Positions 1-9,274 of a stretch of 64,000 nt of DNA are shown piece by piece. The stretch's first letter is position 1, and every line of letters starts with the position of its first letter. The stretch covers positions 1 to 64,000 of the forward strand of contig CAWAMJ010000022.1 in the NCBI GenBank assembly GCA_963783085.1, given 5' to 3'. Origin of the DNA: CAVYUC01 sp963783085. Lineage in GTDB: Bacteria > Bacteroidota > Bacteroidia > Bacteroidales > Prolixibacteraceae. Position numbers and translations under genes: made by a program. The notes below the pieces were generated by a model. The model saw nothing but the letters and a program-made list of their open reading frames with translations, was not told the DNA's origin and did not search any database.

Positions 1-636
1 TTCTTTCAGAAACTTAGTGGTTTCATTGGCCAGCCGCATCGAAAGGTTCTGGCCGTCCGGGCCGCTTTCGAGGTTTGGATTTTTCCAGGGAGCAAAATAA
101 CCACCCTGCGGACTGCCGGCATCCCAGCCGCCTATATTGATGTCGAAACCATGATCGGTTGGCCACGAGCCTTCGCTGCCGAGGTGCCACTTTCCGGCGA
201 AAAATGTTTTGTACCCGGATTCCTTCATTGCTTCGGGAAGTGTGATATATTCTTTTGGAAGATTTCGCACATAATCCGGCGGAAGCAGTTGATTATATCG
301 ATCTTGTTTTCTCCAGTTTTCCCCTGCAGGTGCGCCAATCCAGTCGGTTATGCCGTGCCGCGCAGGGAATTTGCCGGTCATGATGCTTGCCCGCGACGGG
401 CTGCATACCTGGCAGGCTGCGTACCCTTCGGTAAACAAATTCCTTCGCGGGCAATGCCGATCAATATTGGGCGTTTCGTAAAATTTACTTCCCGTTGCGC
501 TCAAATCGTGGGCACCCAAATCATCCGCCAAAATGAAGAGAATGTTGGGTTTTTGTTGTTTCGTTTCGTTTTGCTGATTTTGGCAGGCAAAAAATAATAA
601 AGCTAAAGTGAAAAGCAGGATTCCGGTTTTATTCAT
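1..636 (-). CDS. Sulfatase (S1 family) lipoprotein, 3' end beyond window
   Basis: This is the N-terminal 212 codons of a sulfatase that runs off the left edge. It begins with a lipoprotein signal peptide whose lipobox ends LLFFAC, followed by the metal-binding ILADDLG motif. CSPSR then marks the cysteine converted to formylglycine in type I sulfatases. The downstream GKWHLG motif is also typical. Between NIDR and LFTEGY the reading frame gives HCPRRN, whereas the neighbouring frame gives IAREGI, which fits the family; two compensating one-base indels are therefore likely at about 437-456. It lies last in a minus-strand group with a second sulfatase and a Gfo/Idh/MocA oxidoreductase, which suggests breakdown of sulfated glycans in the periplasm. 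The substrate cannot be told from this fragment. Confidence 0.9.
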   Translation of the reverse strand, partial: MNKTGILLFTLALLFFACQNQQNETKQQKPNILFILADDLGAHDLSATGSKFYETPNIDRHCPRRNLFTEGYAACQVCSPSRASIMTGKFPARHGITDWIGAPAGENWRKQDRYNQLLPPDYVRNLPKEYITLPEAMKESGYKTFFAGKWHLGSEGSWPTDHGFDINIGGWDAGSPQGGYFAPWKNPNLESGPDGQNLSMRLANETTKFLKE

Positions 637-826
637 GATTTTTTTATCTTTTTAGAATGACAAAATTTATCCTCCCGCAGATTTCGCAGATGAACGCTGA
701 TTATTAAAATGGATTTCTGCGAAAATAAGCGGAATCCCAGCCTGCGTCTGGCAGGAGCGGGAAATTTTACTGTTTGTTACACATGCAGATGTTCCTTTAA
801 AATTAGTTACGCGTATCCGTAGCGTA

Positions 827-955
827 TCATACCTCTCTGTTTAAATTTCTGATCTCTTCAGCAGTATACTTAAATTTTGCAGGATGCTTTTTTAGCTTTT
901 TATTTAAAGCTTTTAGTTTTTGCAATCTGGTATAATTATTTTGATCTTTCTTCAT
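827..955 (-). CDS. Possible small basic protein (42 aa)
   Basis: This short ATG-initiated frame lies in the 340-base gap between the two sulfatases. It encodes a Lys-rich, probably helical peptide with KLKKHPAKFKYTAEEIRNLN near its C-terminus. I recognise no family, and it could be a remnant of a larger gene. The rest of the gap (about 640-826) holds only AT-rich sequence and a GC-rich scrap (CTGCGTCTGGCAGGAG) of the kind scattered between bacterial genes. No terminator is evident. Confidence 0.3.
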   Translation of the reverse strand: MKKDQNNYTRLQKLKALNKKLKKHPAKFKYTAEEIRNLNREV

Positions 956-976
956 AAAAAATATTCTGATATTATA

Positions 977-2416
977 TCAGTTAAATGAAAAAACATCCGA
1001 CTCTGTGCGTGCTGTTTCCATTAGTTGTTCCAGTTCTTTCACAATTTCCGGATGCTCATCAGCTACATTGTGCTCTTCGCCGATATCGTCGCTCAGATTA
1101 TATAATTCCGTGGTTGTTTTACCGGGGACGGAAACGTTGTATTTCACCAGTTTCCAATCGCCTTTACGAATGGCTTTTCTACCACCCTTTTCATGAAATT
1201 CCCAGTATAGATAATCGTGTTCCTGTTGGCCGCCTTCGCCGAGCAAGGTTGGTAAAAATGAAATTCCGTCAATGTTTTTTGGCTTTTCAATTTCTGCAAT
1301 GTCGGCGACTGTTGGAAGTATATCCCAAAATGCTGAAACATGCCCTGTTTTGCTCCCGGGTTCCACCTTTCCGGGCCACCACACAATCATCGGTTCGCGA
1401 ATACCGCCTTCGTATAAATCGCGTTTATAACCTTTAAGAGGTCCGTTGCTGTCGAAATAATCCGGGTCGGCGCCACCTTCCAGATGCGGGCCATTATCGG
1501 AACTAAACATTACAATTGTATTTTTATCAAGTCCCAGTTCTTTCAATTTTGCAAGCACTTCGCCCACTTGTTCGTCGAGGTGCGTAACCATGGCCGCAAA
1601 CGCTGCATGGCTTTCCGGCTGGGTTCCGTATGCGCCATTCCTGAAATTTTCATCGCCGGGCTCTGCGCCTTTGTATTGTTTTTCAGGAAGATATTTTCCA
1701 CGGAAGTTTTTCAGGTATTTCTCCGGAAGCAGCAATTCAGCATGAGGAATAGTTGACGGATAATACAGGAAAAATGGTTTGTCTTTGTTTTCCTCTATAA
1801 AATCAAGCGCATGTTGCTGTATGGAATCCGCAGAATATTGTTCGTACTGGTCTCCCGTATTGTCAATGAGCATCACTTTCTCCTGGTTGTCCCACAAATG
1901 CGTGGGATAGTAATTATGGGCAATCCGCTGGCAATTGTAGCCGTAAAACTCATCGAATCCCTGCATGTTGGCATCGCCTTCCGAGCCGGGATAGCCGAGT
2001 CCCCATTTACCAAAACCACCGGTAGCATAACCTGCTTTTTTCAGCATTTCGGCCATTGTAAAAGTAGAATCCGGAATAGGCCACTGGCCTTCCGGTTGCA
2101 CTTCCTTGTTTCCGCGGATTGGAGTGTGGCCTGTAGTTTGTCCGGTCATCAGCGATGAACGCGACGGCGCGCAAACCGAACAACCTGCATAATGCTGGGT
2201 AAACATCATTCCTTCGGCAGCCATTTTATCGATGTTTGGCGTTTCAAAATGGGTTTGGCCATAACAGCTTAAATCGCCGTATCCCAAATCATCAGCAAGA
2301 ATGTAAACGATGTTTGGTTTTGCATTTTTGCTGGTTTGGATATCGGGTTTTTTCTGCGGGCTTTGGCAGGAAACAATTAACATGCAAAGTGTAATTACGA
2401 GGAAAAAATTTTTCAT
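977..2416 (-). CDS. Sulfatase (S1 family) lipoprotein
   Basis: This 479-residue formylglycine-dependent sulfatase hydrolyses a sulfate ester, probably on a glycan, at the cell envelope. The signal peptide ends in a lipobox (LIVSC), so it is likely a lipoprotein. YILADDLGYGDL near residue 40 supplies metal ligands, CAPSR near residue 83 carries the cysteine modified to formylglycine, and GGFGKWGLG and SSDNGPHLEG are further active-site motifs. Length is normal. It lies downstream of a Gfo/Idh/MocA gene on the same strand and upstream of another sulfatase. Maturation needs an anaerobic sulfatase-maturating enzyme, which is not in this window. Sulfatase identity is secure; the substrate is not. 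Confidence 0.95.
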   Translation of the reverse strand: MKNFFLVITLCMLIVSCQSPQKKPDIQTSKNAKPNIVYILADDLGYGDLSCYGQTHFETPNIDKMAAEGMMFTQHYAGCSVCAPSRSSLMTGQTTGHTPIRGNKEVQPEGQWPIPDSTFTMAEMLKKAGYATGGFGKWGLGYPGSEGDANMQGFDEFYGYNCQRIAHNYYPTHLWDNQEKVMLIDNTGDQYEQYSADSIQQHALDFIEENKDKPFFLYYPSTIPHAELLLPEKYLKNFRGKYLPEKQYKGAEPGDENFRNGAYGTQPESHAAFAAMVTHLDEQVGEVLAKLKELGLDKNTIVMFSSDNGPHLEGGADPDYFDSNGPLKGYKRDLYEGGIREPMIVWWPGKVEPGSKTGHVSAFWDILPTVADIAEIEKPKNIDGISFLPTLLGEGGQQEHDYLYWEFHEKGGRKAIRKGDWKLVKYNVSVPGKTTTELYNLSDDIGEEHNVADEHPEIVKELEQLMETARTESDVFSFN

Positions 2417-2509
2417 TTTGGTATGAATTTTTTGGATTTATCAAATAGAATGTACAGGATTGTACCGAATAAATGTACATGTTTCACAGTAGAATTTATT
2501 TTGAATTTA

Positions 2510-3781
2510 TCAGGCAAACTTCGTCAAGTCGAGGTTTGGATCGTACTCCTGGTTTGAATAAAACATTTCATCCCATAAAGTTTTTTCCTGCGAGGTTGCG
2601 CCCATCCGTCCCAAAATTGCCGAAAGTGTGGACATGGCTCCTGAATGAGCTTCGTTTATCAAATTGCCGGATTCAATGCTGTTTATAAATGCCTTCACTT
2701 TATTTGGTGTTGAATCATACAACGCAGAAGTGAAAGCGCCCGAAGCCCGTTGCTCTTCTGTGGGCTCACCTTTTACCACGCCTGAATCCCACGGGTTGTC
2801 GCCGTCGATAAAAACACCGCGGCTGTAGTGGGCTTCCGCAAATCCTTTCGTGCCGATAAAGCGGGCACAAACATCACCGAATTTCGGCCCGAACTGGGTG
2901 GAATGAACACTGACATTTGTCTGCTCCGGGTAATCATAAATCACCTGGTAATTGGTAAATGTATCGCCAAAATCAGGTCCGCCTTTCCGGTTTCCGTTTC
3001 CAACCGATGCGTCCGGCTTTTCATTCAGCACCCAATTGCAAACATCAATCATATGAATGGCCTGGTCGAGAAAGATTCCTCCGGATAACTCGCGAAAATG
3101 AAAATGGTTGCGAATCATAAATTCCTCCCGCGAATTTCCCACCGGTTGCACAACTTTTCCGCTTCCCGAAGATATGTAATACAACTGCACGTTTACCACT
3201 TCGCCAATGTCGCCGCGCCGGATGCGGTTGGCCATTTCAACATACGGAGTGGCATGGCGAATTTGAAAACCAATGGTCACACTTACTTTGTCCTTTGCTT
3301 TTTCGCCGGCTGCAATTACTTTTTTGCAACCTGCCACATCGGGCGACGCAGGTTTTTCGCAGTAAACGTGCTTACCGCCATCCACCGCCGCATCCAAAAA
3401 CAGCGGGTGCGTATATGCCGGCGCCGATACTAAAACTGCATCCACATCCGGATCATGAATGACGCTGAGGTACGCCTGTGGTCCGTGGTACATTTTTGAA
3501 TTAGAAATTGCTGCACCACGGTTATCGGTATTCAGTTTATCAAATTTTGGTTTGGCGTTCTCCAGCTGGTAACCAAATAAATCGCCCATAGCAATAATAC
3601 GCGCGCTGGTATTGTTTACCATATCGGAAATGACGGCGGTGCCGCGGTTGCCGCAACCGATTATTCCAACACGGATGGCGGAATTTGCCGTCGTTCCAAA
3701 AACTACCGAAGGTTTTAAAACGGCGAAAGTTGAGATCGCAGCGGCTGATGAGAGAAAATTTCTTCGCGTTACTGGTTTCAT
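2510..3781 (-). CDS. Gfo/Idh/MocA family oxidoreductase, Tat-exported
   Basis: This NAD(P)-dependent sugar oxidoreductase-like protein has a twin-arginine signal at its start (VTRRNFLSSAAA). A Rossmann fold follows, with VGIIGCGNRG binding the nucleotide, and CEKP as the conserved lysine motif near residue 140. I start it at the second Met of the longer frame because that places the RR motif near the N-terminus. Members with Tat signals are common beside sulfatases and glycoside hydrolases in Bacteroidota and Planctomycetes, where they are thought to act on sugar rings in the periplasm. It is the first gene of the minus-strand group with the two sulfatases. Its substrate is unknown. Confidence 0.92.
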   Translation of the reverse strand: MKPVTRRNFLSSAAAISTFAVLKPSVVFGTTANSAIRVGIIGCGNRGTAVISDMVNNTSARIIAMGDLFGYQLENAKPKFDKLNTDNRGAAISNSKMYHGPQAYLSVIHDPDVDAVLVSAPAYTHPLFLDAAVDGGKHVYCEKPASPDVAGCKKVIAAGEKAKDKVSVTIGFQIRHATPYVEMANRIRRGDIGEVVNVQLYYISSGSGKVVQPVGNSREEFMIRNHFHFRELSGGIFLDQAIHMIDVCNWVLNEKPDASVGNGNRKGGPDFGDTFTNYQVIYDYPEQTNVSVHSTQFGPKFGDVCARFIGTKGFAEAHYSRGVFIDGDNPWDSGVVKGEPTEEQRASGAFTSALYDSTPNKVKAFINSIESGNLINEAHSGAMSTLSAILGRMGATSQEKTLWDEMFYSNQEYDPNLDLTKFA

Positions 3782-3873
3782 AATAAGTTGGTTTAAAAAG
3801 TCGATTTTCAAAGTTAAGAGAAAAACATGAGATGAACCAAAATACCCGGGAAACCATGTGGATAAAAATTGAT

Positions 3874-4092
3874 TTACATTTCAAAATTTTCGTAGTTCAG
3901 GGCATTTGATTTTAGCAGCTCATAGTGTTTTTTAAAAGAAATTTTCAAGGGCAGTGAACGGTATGGCAGGTTGTGTTCTTTGGAAAAATCCCTGATAACT
4001 TCTGTAACTTCAGGTGCATAAATGCTGCTTATTCCCGGAAACAAGTGATGGGAAAGATGAAACGTATCAATAGCCTCTGATCTTTTTCAGTT
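3874..4092 (-). pseudogene. Fatty-acid desaturase C-terminal remnant
   Basis: The minus strand encodes an open stretch containing DTFHLSHHLFPGISSIYAP, which matches the last His box (HxxHH-LFP) of membrane fatty-acid desaturases, and continues about 50 residues to a natural stop. Upstream, the same frame meets a stop (TGA) about 15 codons before the His box. The rest of the desaturase, with its first two His boxes and membrane segments, is missing. The remaining intergenic sequence up to trpS is AT-rich and carries only the trpS terminator. Confidence 0.7.
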
Positions 4093-4239
4093 ATTGGGTG
4101 GACGGGAGCTCTTTCCATAATAAAACATTCAAATTATACTTCCATATAATCTGTTTTTTTAACACAAATGATTTATTTTTTGTTGAAAGCAGCAATCAGA
4201 AATTAAAGGATAAAATCAAAAATCTGAATTGGTGAATTA

Positions 4240-4267
4240 AAAAAAGCCGGACAACAGCCCGGCCGAA
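4240..4267 (-). terminator. Rho-independent terminator of trpS
   Basis: Read on the minus strand, GCCGGGC-TGTTGT-CCGGC is followed by a run of T. It lies about 25 bases after the restored trpS stop codon, which supports the frameshift-corrected end of that gene. Confidence 0.75.
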
Positions 4268-4289
4268 TTTGTTAGGGTATAGTAAAAAA

Positions 4290-5292
4290 CTAAAATAACT
4301 TTCTGAAACCAATAACTTCTTTTACTTCCTGTAAAGTTTCCGAAGCTGACCCGCGCGCTTTTTCAGCGCCTGTTCTGGCAACTTTTGCAAGATACGCATC
4401 ATCTTTCAAAATGTCAATAATCCGTTCGCGAATTGGTGACAGTATATGAAACAATATCTTCCGCCAGTTGCTTTTTCATATCGCCGTAACGGATTTCGCA
4501 TTTGTTGTACAGTTCGTTGAAGTGTGTTACGATATCAGGTGTTGAAACAATTTCCATCAATGTAAAAAGGTTTTGAATGGCTTCGGGTTTTTGCTGGTTC
4601 ATTTCCGTTGGGCCTGAGTCTGTTACTGCCCGCATCACTTTTTTGCGTATCGATTTCGGGTCTTCATACAAATTGATGGCGTTTCCTTCGGATTTACCCA
4701 TTTTACCGCTGCCGTCGAGGCCGGGGACTTTTATCATATCTTTTCCGTCGAAGGTGTACGGGCGCGGAATCGGGAATACTTTTTTGCCATACATGCGGTT
4801 AAATCGCTTCGCAAATTTACGCGCCATCTCCAGATTTTGTTCCTGGTCTTTTCCCACCGGAACAAAATTGGCCTTGTGAATGATGATATCGGCAGCCATT
4901 AAAACCGGGTAGGTGAGCAGGCCGGCATTCACGTTGTCAGGTTGCTGGCGGGCCTTGTCTTTAAACGATGTGGTGCGCTCCAACTCGCCCAGATAGGCAT
5001 TCATGTTCAGGAATGTATATAATTCAGTTACTTCCGGCACGTCGCTCTGGATGTAAATGGTCGCTTTTTCGGGGTCGATTCCGCAGGCGAGATATTCCGC
5101 CAGTACCTGTTTCACGCCCGACTGCAAATCACCCGGCGTAGGGTGCGTGGTCAGCGAATGAATGTCGGCAATAAAAAAGAAGCAGTTAAAATCGTCCTGC
5201 ATTCGTATGAAGTTGCGCACCGCCCCGAAATAATTTCCGAGGTGCAAATATCCTGTGGGCCGTATCCCGCTGAGTACTGTTGGTTTTATCAT
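4290..5292 (-). CDS. trpS: Tryptophanyl-tRNA synthetase, with a one-base frameshift
   Basis: This class I aminoacyl-tRNA synthetase charges tRNA-Trp. SGIRPTGYLHLGNYFGA carries the HIGH-type ATP motif and KMGKSEGN the KMSKS-type motif. The frame as given stops after 292 codons with the tail SYTVTNSRTDY. Removing one base near 4441-4446 restores YLSPIRERIIDILKDD and about 50 further residues, ending at the stop at 4290, which gives a normal length of about 333 residues. Because a cell needs trpS, a consensus error or strain-specific indel is more likely than real loss; a second trpS elsewhere is the alternative. A TAnnTTTG box lies just upstream. Confidence 0.93.
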
Positions 5293-5318
5293 TTTTTTCG
5301 AAATTCCTGATTCGGCTG

Positions 5319-5326
5319 CAAAAATA
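5319..5326 (-). promoter_or_regulatory. Candidate trpS -7 box
   Basis: The minus strand reads TATTTTTG, which fits the Bacteroidota -7 consensus TAnnTTTG, 27 bases before the trpS start codon. A well-spaced -33 TTTG element is not obvious. Confidence 0.45.
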
Positions 5327-5379
5327 GATATTCAGGCGCAAACTAAAAATATTCAGGAGAAAATAGTAGGTGCACGGGA

Positions 5380-5447
5380 CGCGGAGTTTCCAACTCCGCG
5401 AAAATTGATTACCGGATTTAGAAAGATGTTGGAGTTAAAAACTCCAA
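5380..5447. repeat. Two REP-like palindromes in the trpS-queD gap
   Basis: Two hairpin-forming palindromes lie 28 bases apart: CGCGGAGTT-TCC-AACTCCGCG and TTGGAGTT-AAA-AACTCCAA. They share the AGTT/AACT core. They sit in the 360-base gap between divergent trpS and queD, which otherwise holds only promoters. They resemble the short palindromic repeats scattered between genes in Bacteroidota genomes; whether they recur elsewhere cannot be tested here. Confidence 0.55.
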
Positions 5448-5653
5448 ATCCCTGTGGCCGAAAACGATTGGTTTTTAGTTTATCATTGACGTTGTCAGGT
5501 GCCGGGCACGCTGATAAGTCGTGGCGGTGGCCGGGCAACCTGTCAATATCAATTCAAACAGAAATTACTTTTATCCCGAATTAATCCTTACCTGCTTTAC
5601 CTGTTCCCCCGAATTTCTGTAATTTCACGCGTTCAAAAAACGGGAAGTTGAAT

Positions 5654-6103
5654 ATGTCGAAGATACGGGTCACAAAACGGTTTCATTTTGAAATGGCACA
5701 TACCCTTTACGAATACGATGGGGTGTGCCGCAACATTCACGGGCATTCCTACAATCTGGAAGTAACACTGATTGGCGAACCACGAAACGAGACGGGTCAT
5801 CCCAAAGACGGAATGGTGCTGGATTTCGGCGATTTGAAGGAGATTGTGAAGTCGGAAATTGTTGGCCGGTTCGACCATTCCCTGATGGTGAACAGCCGGG
5901 TTCCGCAACCGCAAATGGAGTTGCTGAAAAAAACAACCGGCCGCCTGATTATTGTTAAATTTCAGCCCACCACCGAAAATATTGTGGCATACATCGCCGA
6001 AATCCTTCAACAACATCTGCCTGAAAACGTTTCATTGTTTAGCATCCGGCTTTACGAAACAGTAACTGCTTTTGCCGAGTGGTTTGCTTCTGACAACCAA
6101 TAA
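5654..6103 (+). CDS. queD: 6-carboxytetrahydropterin synthase / 6-pyruvoyl-tetrahydropterin synthase family
   Basis: This 149-residue protein of the PTPS/QueD family probably converts 7,8-dihydroneopterin triphosphate to 6-carboxy-tetrahydropterin in queuosine (7-deazaguanine) synthesis. The zinc-binding histidines are in FHFEMAHTL and NIHGHSYNLEV, and DFGDLK and FDHSLMVN are conserved family blocks; ETVTAFAEW carries the late catalytic Glu region. The usual Cys of the active site appears as YEYDGVCRNIHGH. I start at ATG, two codons after a possible TTG. The gene precedes polA by 38 bases. The other queuosine genes are not in the window, so a PTPS role cannot be fully excluded. Confidence 0.88.
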   Translation: MSKIRVTKRFHFEMAHTLYEYDGVCRNIHGHSYNLEVTLIGEPRNETGHPKDGMVLDFGDLKEIVKSEIVGRFDHSLMVNSRVPQPQMELLKKTTGRLIIVKFQPTTENIVAYIAEILQQHLPENVSLFSIRLYETVTAFAEWFASDNQ

Positions 6104-6141
6104 GAATGATTCATAAAAATGAACGAGTTAAATAGTACATC

Positions 6142-8913
6142 ATGCCTGAAAACAACCAGAAAAAACTTTTTTTGCTCGATGCATACGCATTGATTTACCG
6201 CAGTTATTTTGCATTTATCCGCAATCCCCGCTTCAATTCAAAAGGAGTGAATACTTCTGCCACGTTCGGATTTACCAACACGCTGGTGCAGTTGCTTGAA
6301 ACCGAAAACCCGCATTACATCGGCGTGGTTTTCGATGTGTTGGCTCCTACATTCAGGCATGAAATCTTTCCTGAATACAAGGCGAACCGCGAAGTCATGC
6401 CCGAAGATTTGCGGAAAGCAATTCCCTATATCCGGAAAATAATTGAAGCTTTTAACATTCCGATCGTTGAAAAAGAAGGATTCGAAGCCGACGATGTTAT
6501 CGGCACGCTGGCCCGGAAAGCCGAAAGTGAAGGTTTTATCACTTACATGATGACTCCCGATAAAGATTACGCACAGTTGGTCTCCGATCGGGTACTGATG
6601 TTTAAACCGGCAAAATCGGGCAAACTGGCCGAAGTGTGGGGACCGGACGAAGTGAAAAAGAATTTCGGCATTGACAATACGGAACAGGTAATCGATATTC
6701 TGGGTTTGATGGGCGACACTTCCGACAACATTCCCGGTTGTCCGGGAGTTGGACCGAAAAATGCTCAGAAACTTATTGCTGAATTTGGCAGCATAGCAGG
6801 TATTTACGAAAACATTGGCAAAATAAAAGGAAAACAAAAAGAGAAGCTGATTGAATTTGAAGAACAGGTGCGGCTTTCGCGGAAGCTGGCAACGATCGTT
6901 CAGGAAGTACCTATTGAATTCGATAAGGAAAGGTTGGTCAGAGACGAAGTAAATAAGGAAGCGCTGAAACTTTTGTTTGCCGACCTTGAATTTAAAACCC
7001 TGGCACAACGGCTCGAACTGGAAAAAGTGGAAGCTGCCGGGGCAATTCAGGGTTCGTTGTTTGGCGATGTTACAGCAGCCGTGCCGGCAGAGAAAAATAT
7101 AGAAACCTTTGAAACCACTCCGCACCAGTATTACCTGATTGACACTGAAATGCAGCGTGCAAGTCTGTGTGCTGAATTATCGGTTCAGGAGGAATTTTGT
7201 TTCGACACGGAAACAACCGGGCTCGAAACGCAGTCGGCGGAAATTGTGTGCCTGTCGTTTGCCTTCAGGAAACATGAGGCATTTTGTGTTTTGGTGCCGA
7301 AGAATCGCGAAGAAGCTCACAAAGTTCTCGAAGAATTTCGCGATGTTTTTGAAGACGACCAAATTCGGAAAATCGGGCAGAACATCAAATACGACATGCT
7401 GATGCTGAGCAATTACGGAATCGAGGTAAAAGGCGCTTTGTACGATACGATGCTGGCCCATTATTTAATTCAACCTGAACAAAAACACAACCTCAATTTT
7501 CTGTGCCTGAAGTTTTTAAACTATCGGAAAATTACAACTGAAACCCTTATCGGGAAAAAAGGCAAAAGCCAGATAAATATGCGTTCGGTACCGGTTGAAA
7601 GACTGCGCGATTATGCCTGCGAAGATGCCGATCTTACCCTTCAGCTGAAAGATGCGCTCGAGGTTGAGCTGGATAAGGCAGAGGTTCGAAACTTGTTTGA
7701 AACGCTGGAAATGCCCCTTGTTCCGGTGTTGGTGCACATGGAAAATGCGGGCGTTAAACTGAATACAGAAGAACTGAAAATTTATGCCGCGGTTTTGCGC
7801 GATCAAATAATTCAGCTTGAAAAAGAAATCATTGAACTGGCCGGCGAAGAATTTAATGTTTCATCGCCAAAGCAACTCGGGCCGATTTTGTTCGAAAAAC
7901 TGAAAATTGATTTCAACGCCCGAAAAACAAAGACCAAACAATATTCCACGGCAGAGGAAGTGTTGGTCCGCCTTGCCGACAGGCACCCCATCGTTAATAA
8001 AATCCTGGAATTTCGCGGTTTGAAAAAGCTGCTGAATACTTATGTGGAGGCGCTTCCATTGCTGGTGAATCCAAAAACCGGAAAGTTGCATACATCATAC
8101 AACCAGGCAATTGCAGCAACCGGACGTTTAAGTTCGGTAAATCCGAATTTGCAAAACATACCTATCCGCGACGAAAGCGGACGGGAAATTCGCAAAGCTT
8201 TTGTTCCGTCGGGTAATGATTTTACTTTTTTATCGGCCGACTATTCGCAAATCGAACTGCGGATTATGGCCGCGCTGAGCAAAGACGAAGAGATGCTGAA
8301 AGCATTTCGGGAAGAAAAAGACATTCACTCAATTACGGCCGCAAAAATTTATAAAGTGGCTGAAACGGATGTAGATTCCGATATGCGCAGGAAAGCAAAA
8401 ACAGCCAACTTCGGCATTATTTACGGCATTTCGCCATTCGGGCTTTCACAGCGGCTGAATATTCCGCGCACAGAAGCAAAGGAATTAATCGACGGTTATT
8501 TCGAAAGTTTTCCAAAAATTAAGACGTTCATGGACAGCCAGATTGAGTTCGCCAGAAAAAATGGTTACGTACAAACAATTAAAGGGCGCAAACGTTATTT
8601 AAATGACATCAATTCAGCCAATGCCACAGTCCGGGGAATGGCGGAACGCAATGCAATAAATGCTCCGATTCAGGGTTCGGCTGCCGATGTTATTAAAATC
8701 GCAATGATTAATATTTACCGGAAATTCAGGGAAGAAAACCTAACAACTAAAATGGTGTTGCAGGTACACGACGAATTGAATTTCGATGTTTATAAACCGG
8801 AACTTGACAGAGTTAAAGAAATTGTAAAAACAGAGATGGAATCTGCAGTGAAGTTCGACATTCCGCTTACCGTTGAAATGAATGCTGCAGAGAACTGGCT
8901 TGAAGCACATTGA
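6142..8913 (+). CDS. polA: DNA polymerase I
   Basis: This 923-residue DNA polymerase I fills gaps and removes primers. The 5'-3' nuclease domain covers about residues 1-290, with FDVLAPTFRHE and FEADDVIGTL. The 3'-5' proofreading domain, about 340-520, keeps its acidic residues: DTETTGLE near 354, IGQNIKYD near 413 and YACEDAD near 490. The polymerase domain fills the rest, with DYSQIELR near 698, KTANFGIIYG and QVHDEL near 876. All three activities therefore look intact, whereas some Bacteroidota polymerases have lost proofreading residues. It follows queD and is followed within 7 bases by a small gene. Confidence 0.98.
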   Translation: MPENNQKKLFLLDAYALIYRSYFAFIRNPRFNSKGVNTSATFGFTNTLVQLLETENPHYIGVVFDVLAPTFRHEIFPEYKANREVMPEDLRKAIPYIRKIIEAFNIPIVEKEGFEADDVIGTLARKAESEGFITYMMTPDKDYAQLVSDRVLMFKPAKSGKLAEVWGPDEVKKNFGIDNTEQVIDILGLMGDTSDNIPGCPGVGPKNAQKLIAEFGSIAGIYENIGKIKGKQKEKLIEFEEQVRLSRKLATIVQEVPIEFDKERLVRDEVNKEALKLLFADLEFKTLAQRLELEKVEAAGAIQGSLFGDVTAAVPAEKNIETFETTPHQYYLIDTEMQRASLCAELSVQEEFCFDTETTGLETQSAEIVCLSFAFRKHEAFCVLVPKNREEAHKVLEEFRDVFEDDQIRKIGQNIKYDMLMLSNYGIEVKGALYDTMLAHYLIQPEQKHNLNFLCLKFLNYRKITTETLIGKKGKSQINMRSVPVERLRDYACEDADLTLQLKDALEVELDKAEVRNLFETLEMPLVPVLVHMENAGVKLNTEELKIYAAVLRDQIIQLEKEIIELAGEEFNVSSPKQLGPILFEKLKIDFNARKTKTKQYSTAEEVLVRLADRHPIVNKILEFRGLKKLLNTYVEALPLLVNPKTGKLHTSYNQAIAATGRLSSVNPNLQNIPIRDESGREIRKAFVPSGNDFTFLSADYSQIELRIMAALSKDEEMLKAFREEKDIHSITAAKIYKVAETDVDSDMRRKAKTANFGIIYGISPFGLSQRLNIPRTEAKELIDGYFESFPKIKTFMDSQIEFARKNGYVQTIKGRKRYLNDINSANATVRGMAERNAINAPIQGSAADVIKIAMINIYRKFREENLTTKMVLQVHDELNFDVYKPELDRVKEIVKTEMESAVKFDIPLTVEMNAAENWLEAH

Positions 8914-8920
8914 AGAGGTT

Positions 8921-9082
8921 ATGCAGGGACAAATGCGAATAGAAACAGAGGAGGATTACAGGGAAGCGCTGAACCGGTTTCTTCAGATTTGCGGTTCTAC
9001 CAGAACCGATGAAGAACTTAGAGAACTGATGTCGTTGATGCGCATGATGGAAAGATATGAACGCGAAAATTGCGAAAACTGA
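8921..9082 (+). CDS. Small acidic protein resembling the N-terminal part of HigA-like antitoxins
   Basis: This 53-residue frame begins 7 bases after polA and reads MRIETEEDYREALNRF, then EELRELMSLMRMMERYE. The pattern of an IETEEDY-like start and a following charged helix resembles the short N-terminal segment before the helix-turn-helix of HigA-type antitoxins, but no DNA-binding domain follows. An upstream in-frame TTG-type start would overlap polA, so I prefer the ATG after it. The 190 bases after it hold only the promoter of the next gene. Function is unknown. Confidence 0.5.
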   Translation: MQGQMRIETEEDYREALNRFLQICGSTRTDEELRELMSLMRMMERYERENCEN

Positions 9083-9219
9083 ATTTGGCCCTTCGGTAAT
9101 TTTTTCACAAACATCACAGCTATTTTTTCTTGATTTTTGGTGAACCGGTTGGTTCAGCACGAAAAATTTTCTGTCGTTTCACAACTGCCACTTTTAATGC
9201 CAGCTTTTATTTATTTCAG

Positions 9220-9252
9220 TTGGCAACATCAGAAAATGGTTTGATATCTTTG
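9220..9252 (+). promoter_or_regulatory. Bacteroidota-type promoter of the DUF4271-hemD genes
   Basis: TTGG and TATCTTTG lie 21 bases apart, which fits the -33 TTTG / -7 TAnnTTTG promoter of Bacteroidota. The predicted start of transcription is about 15 bases before the TTG start codon of the next gene. Confidence 0.6.
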
Positions 9253-9274
9253 CATTTTAGAAAAACGTACGAAA

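Noticed and set aside
151..597. Plus-strand frame over the sulfatase start
   Set aside because: It runs antisense to a clear sulfatase coding sequence and has no family-like composition.
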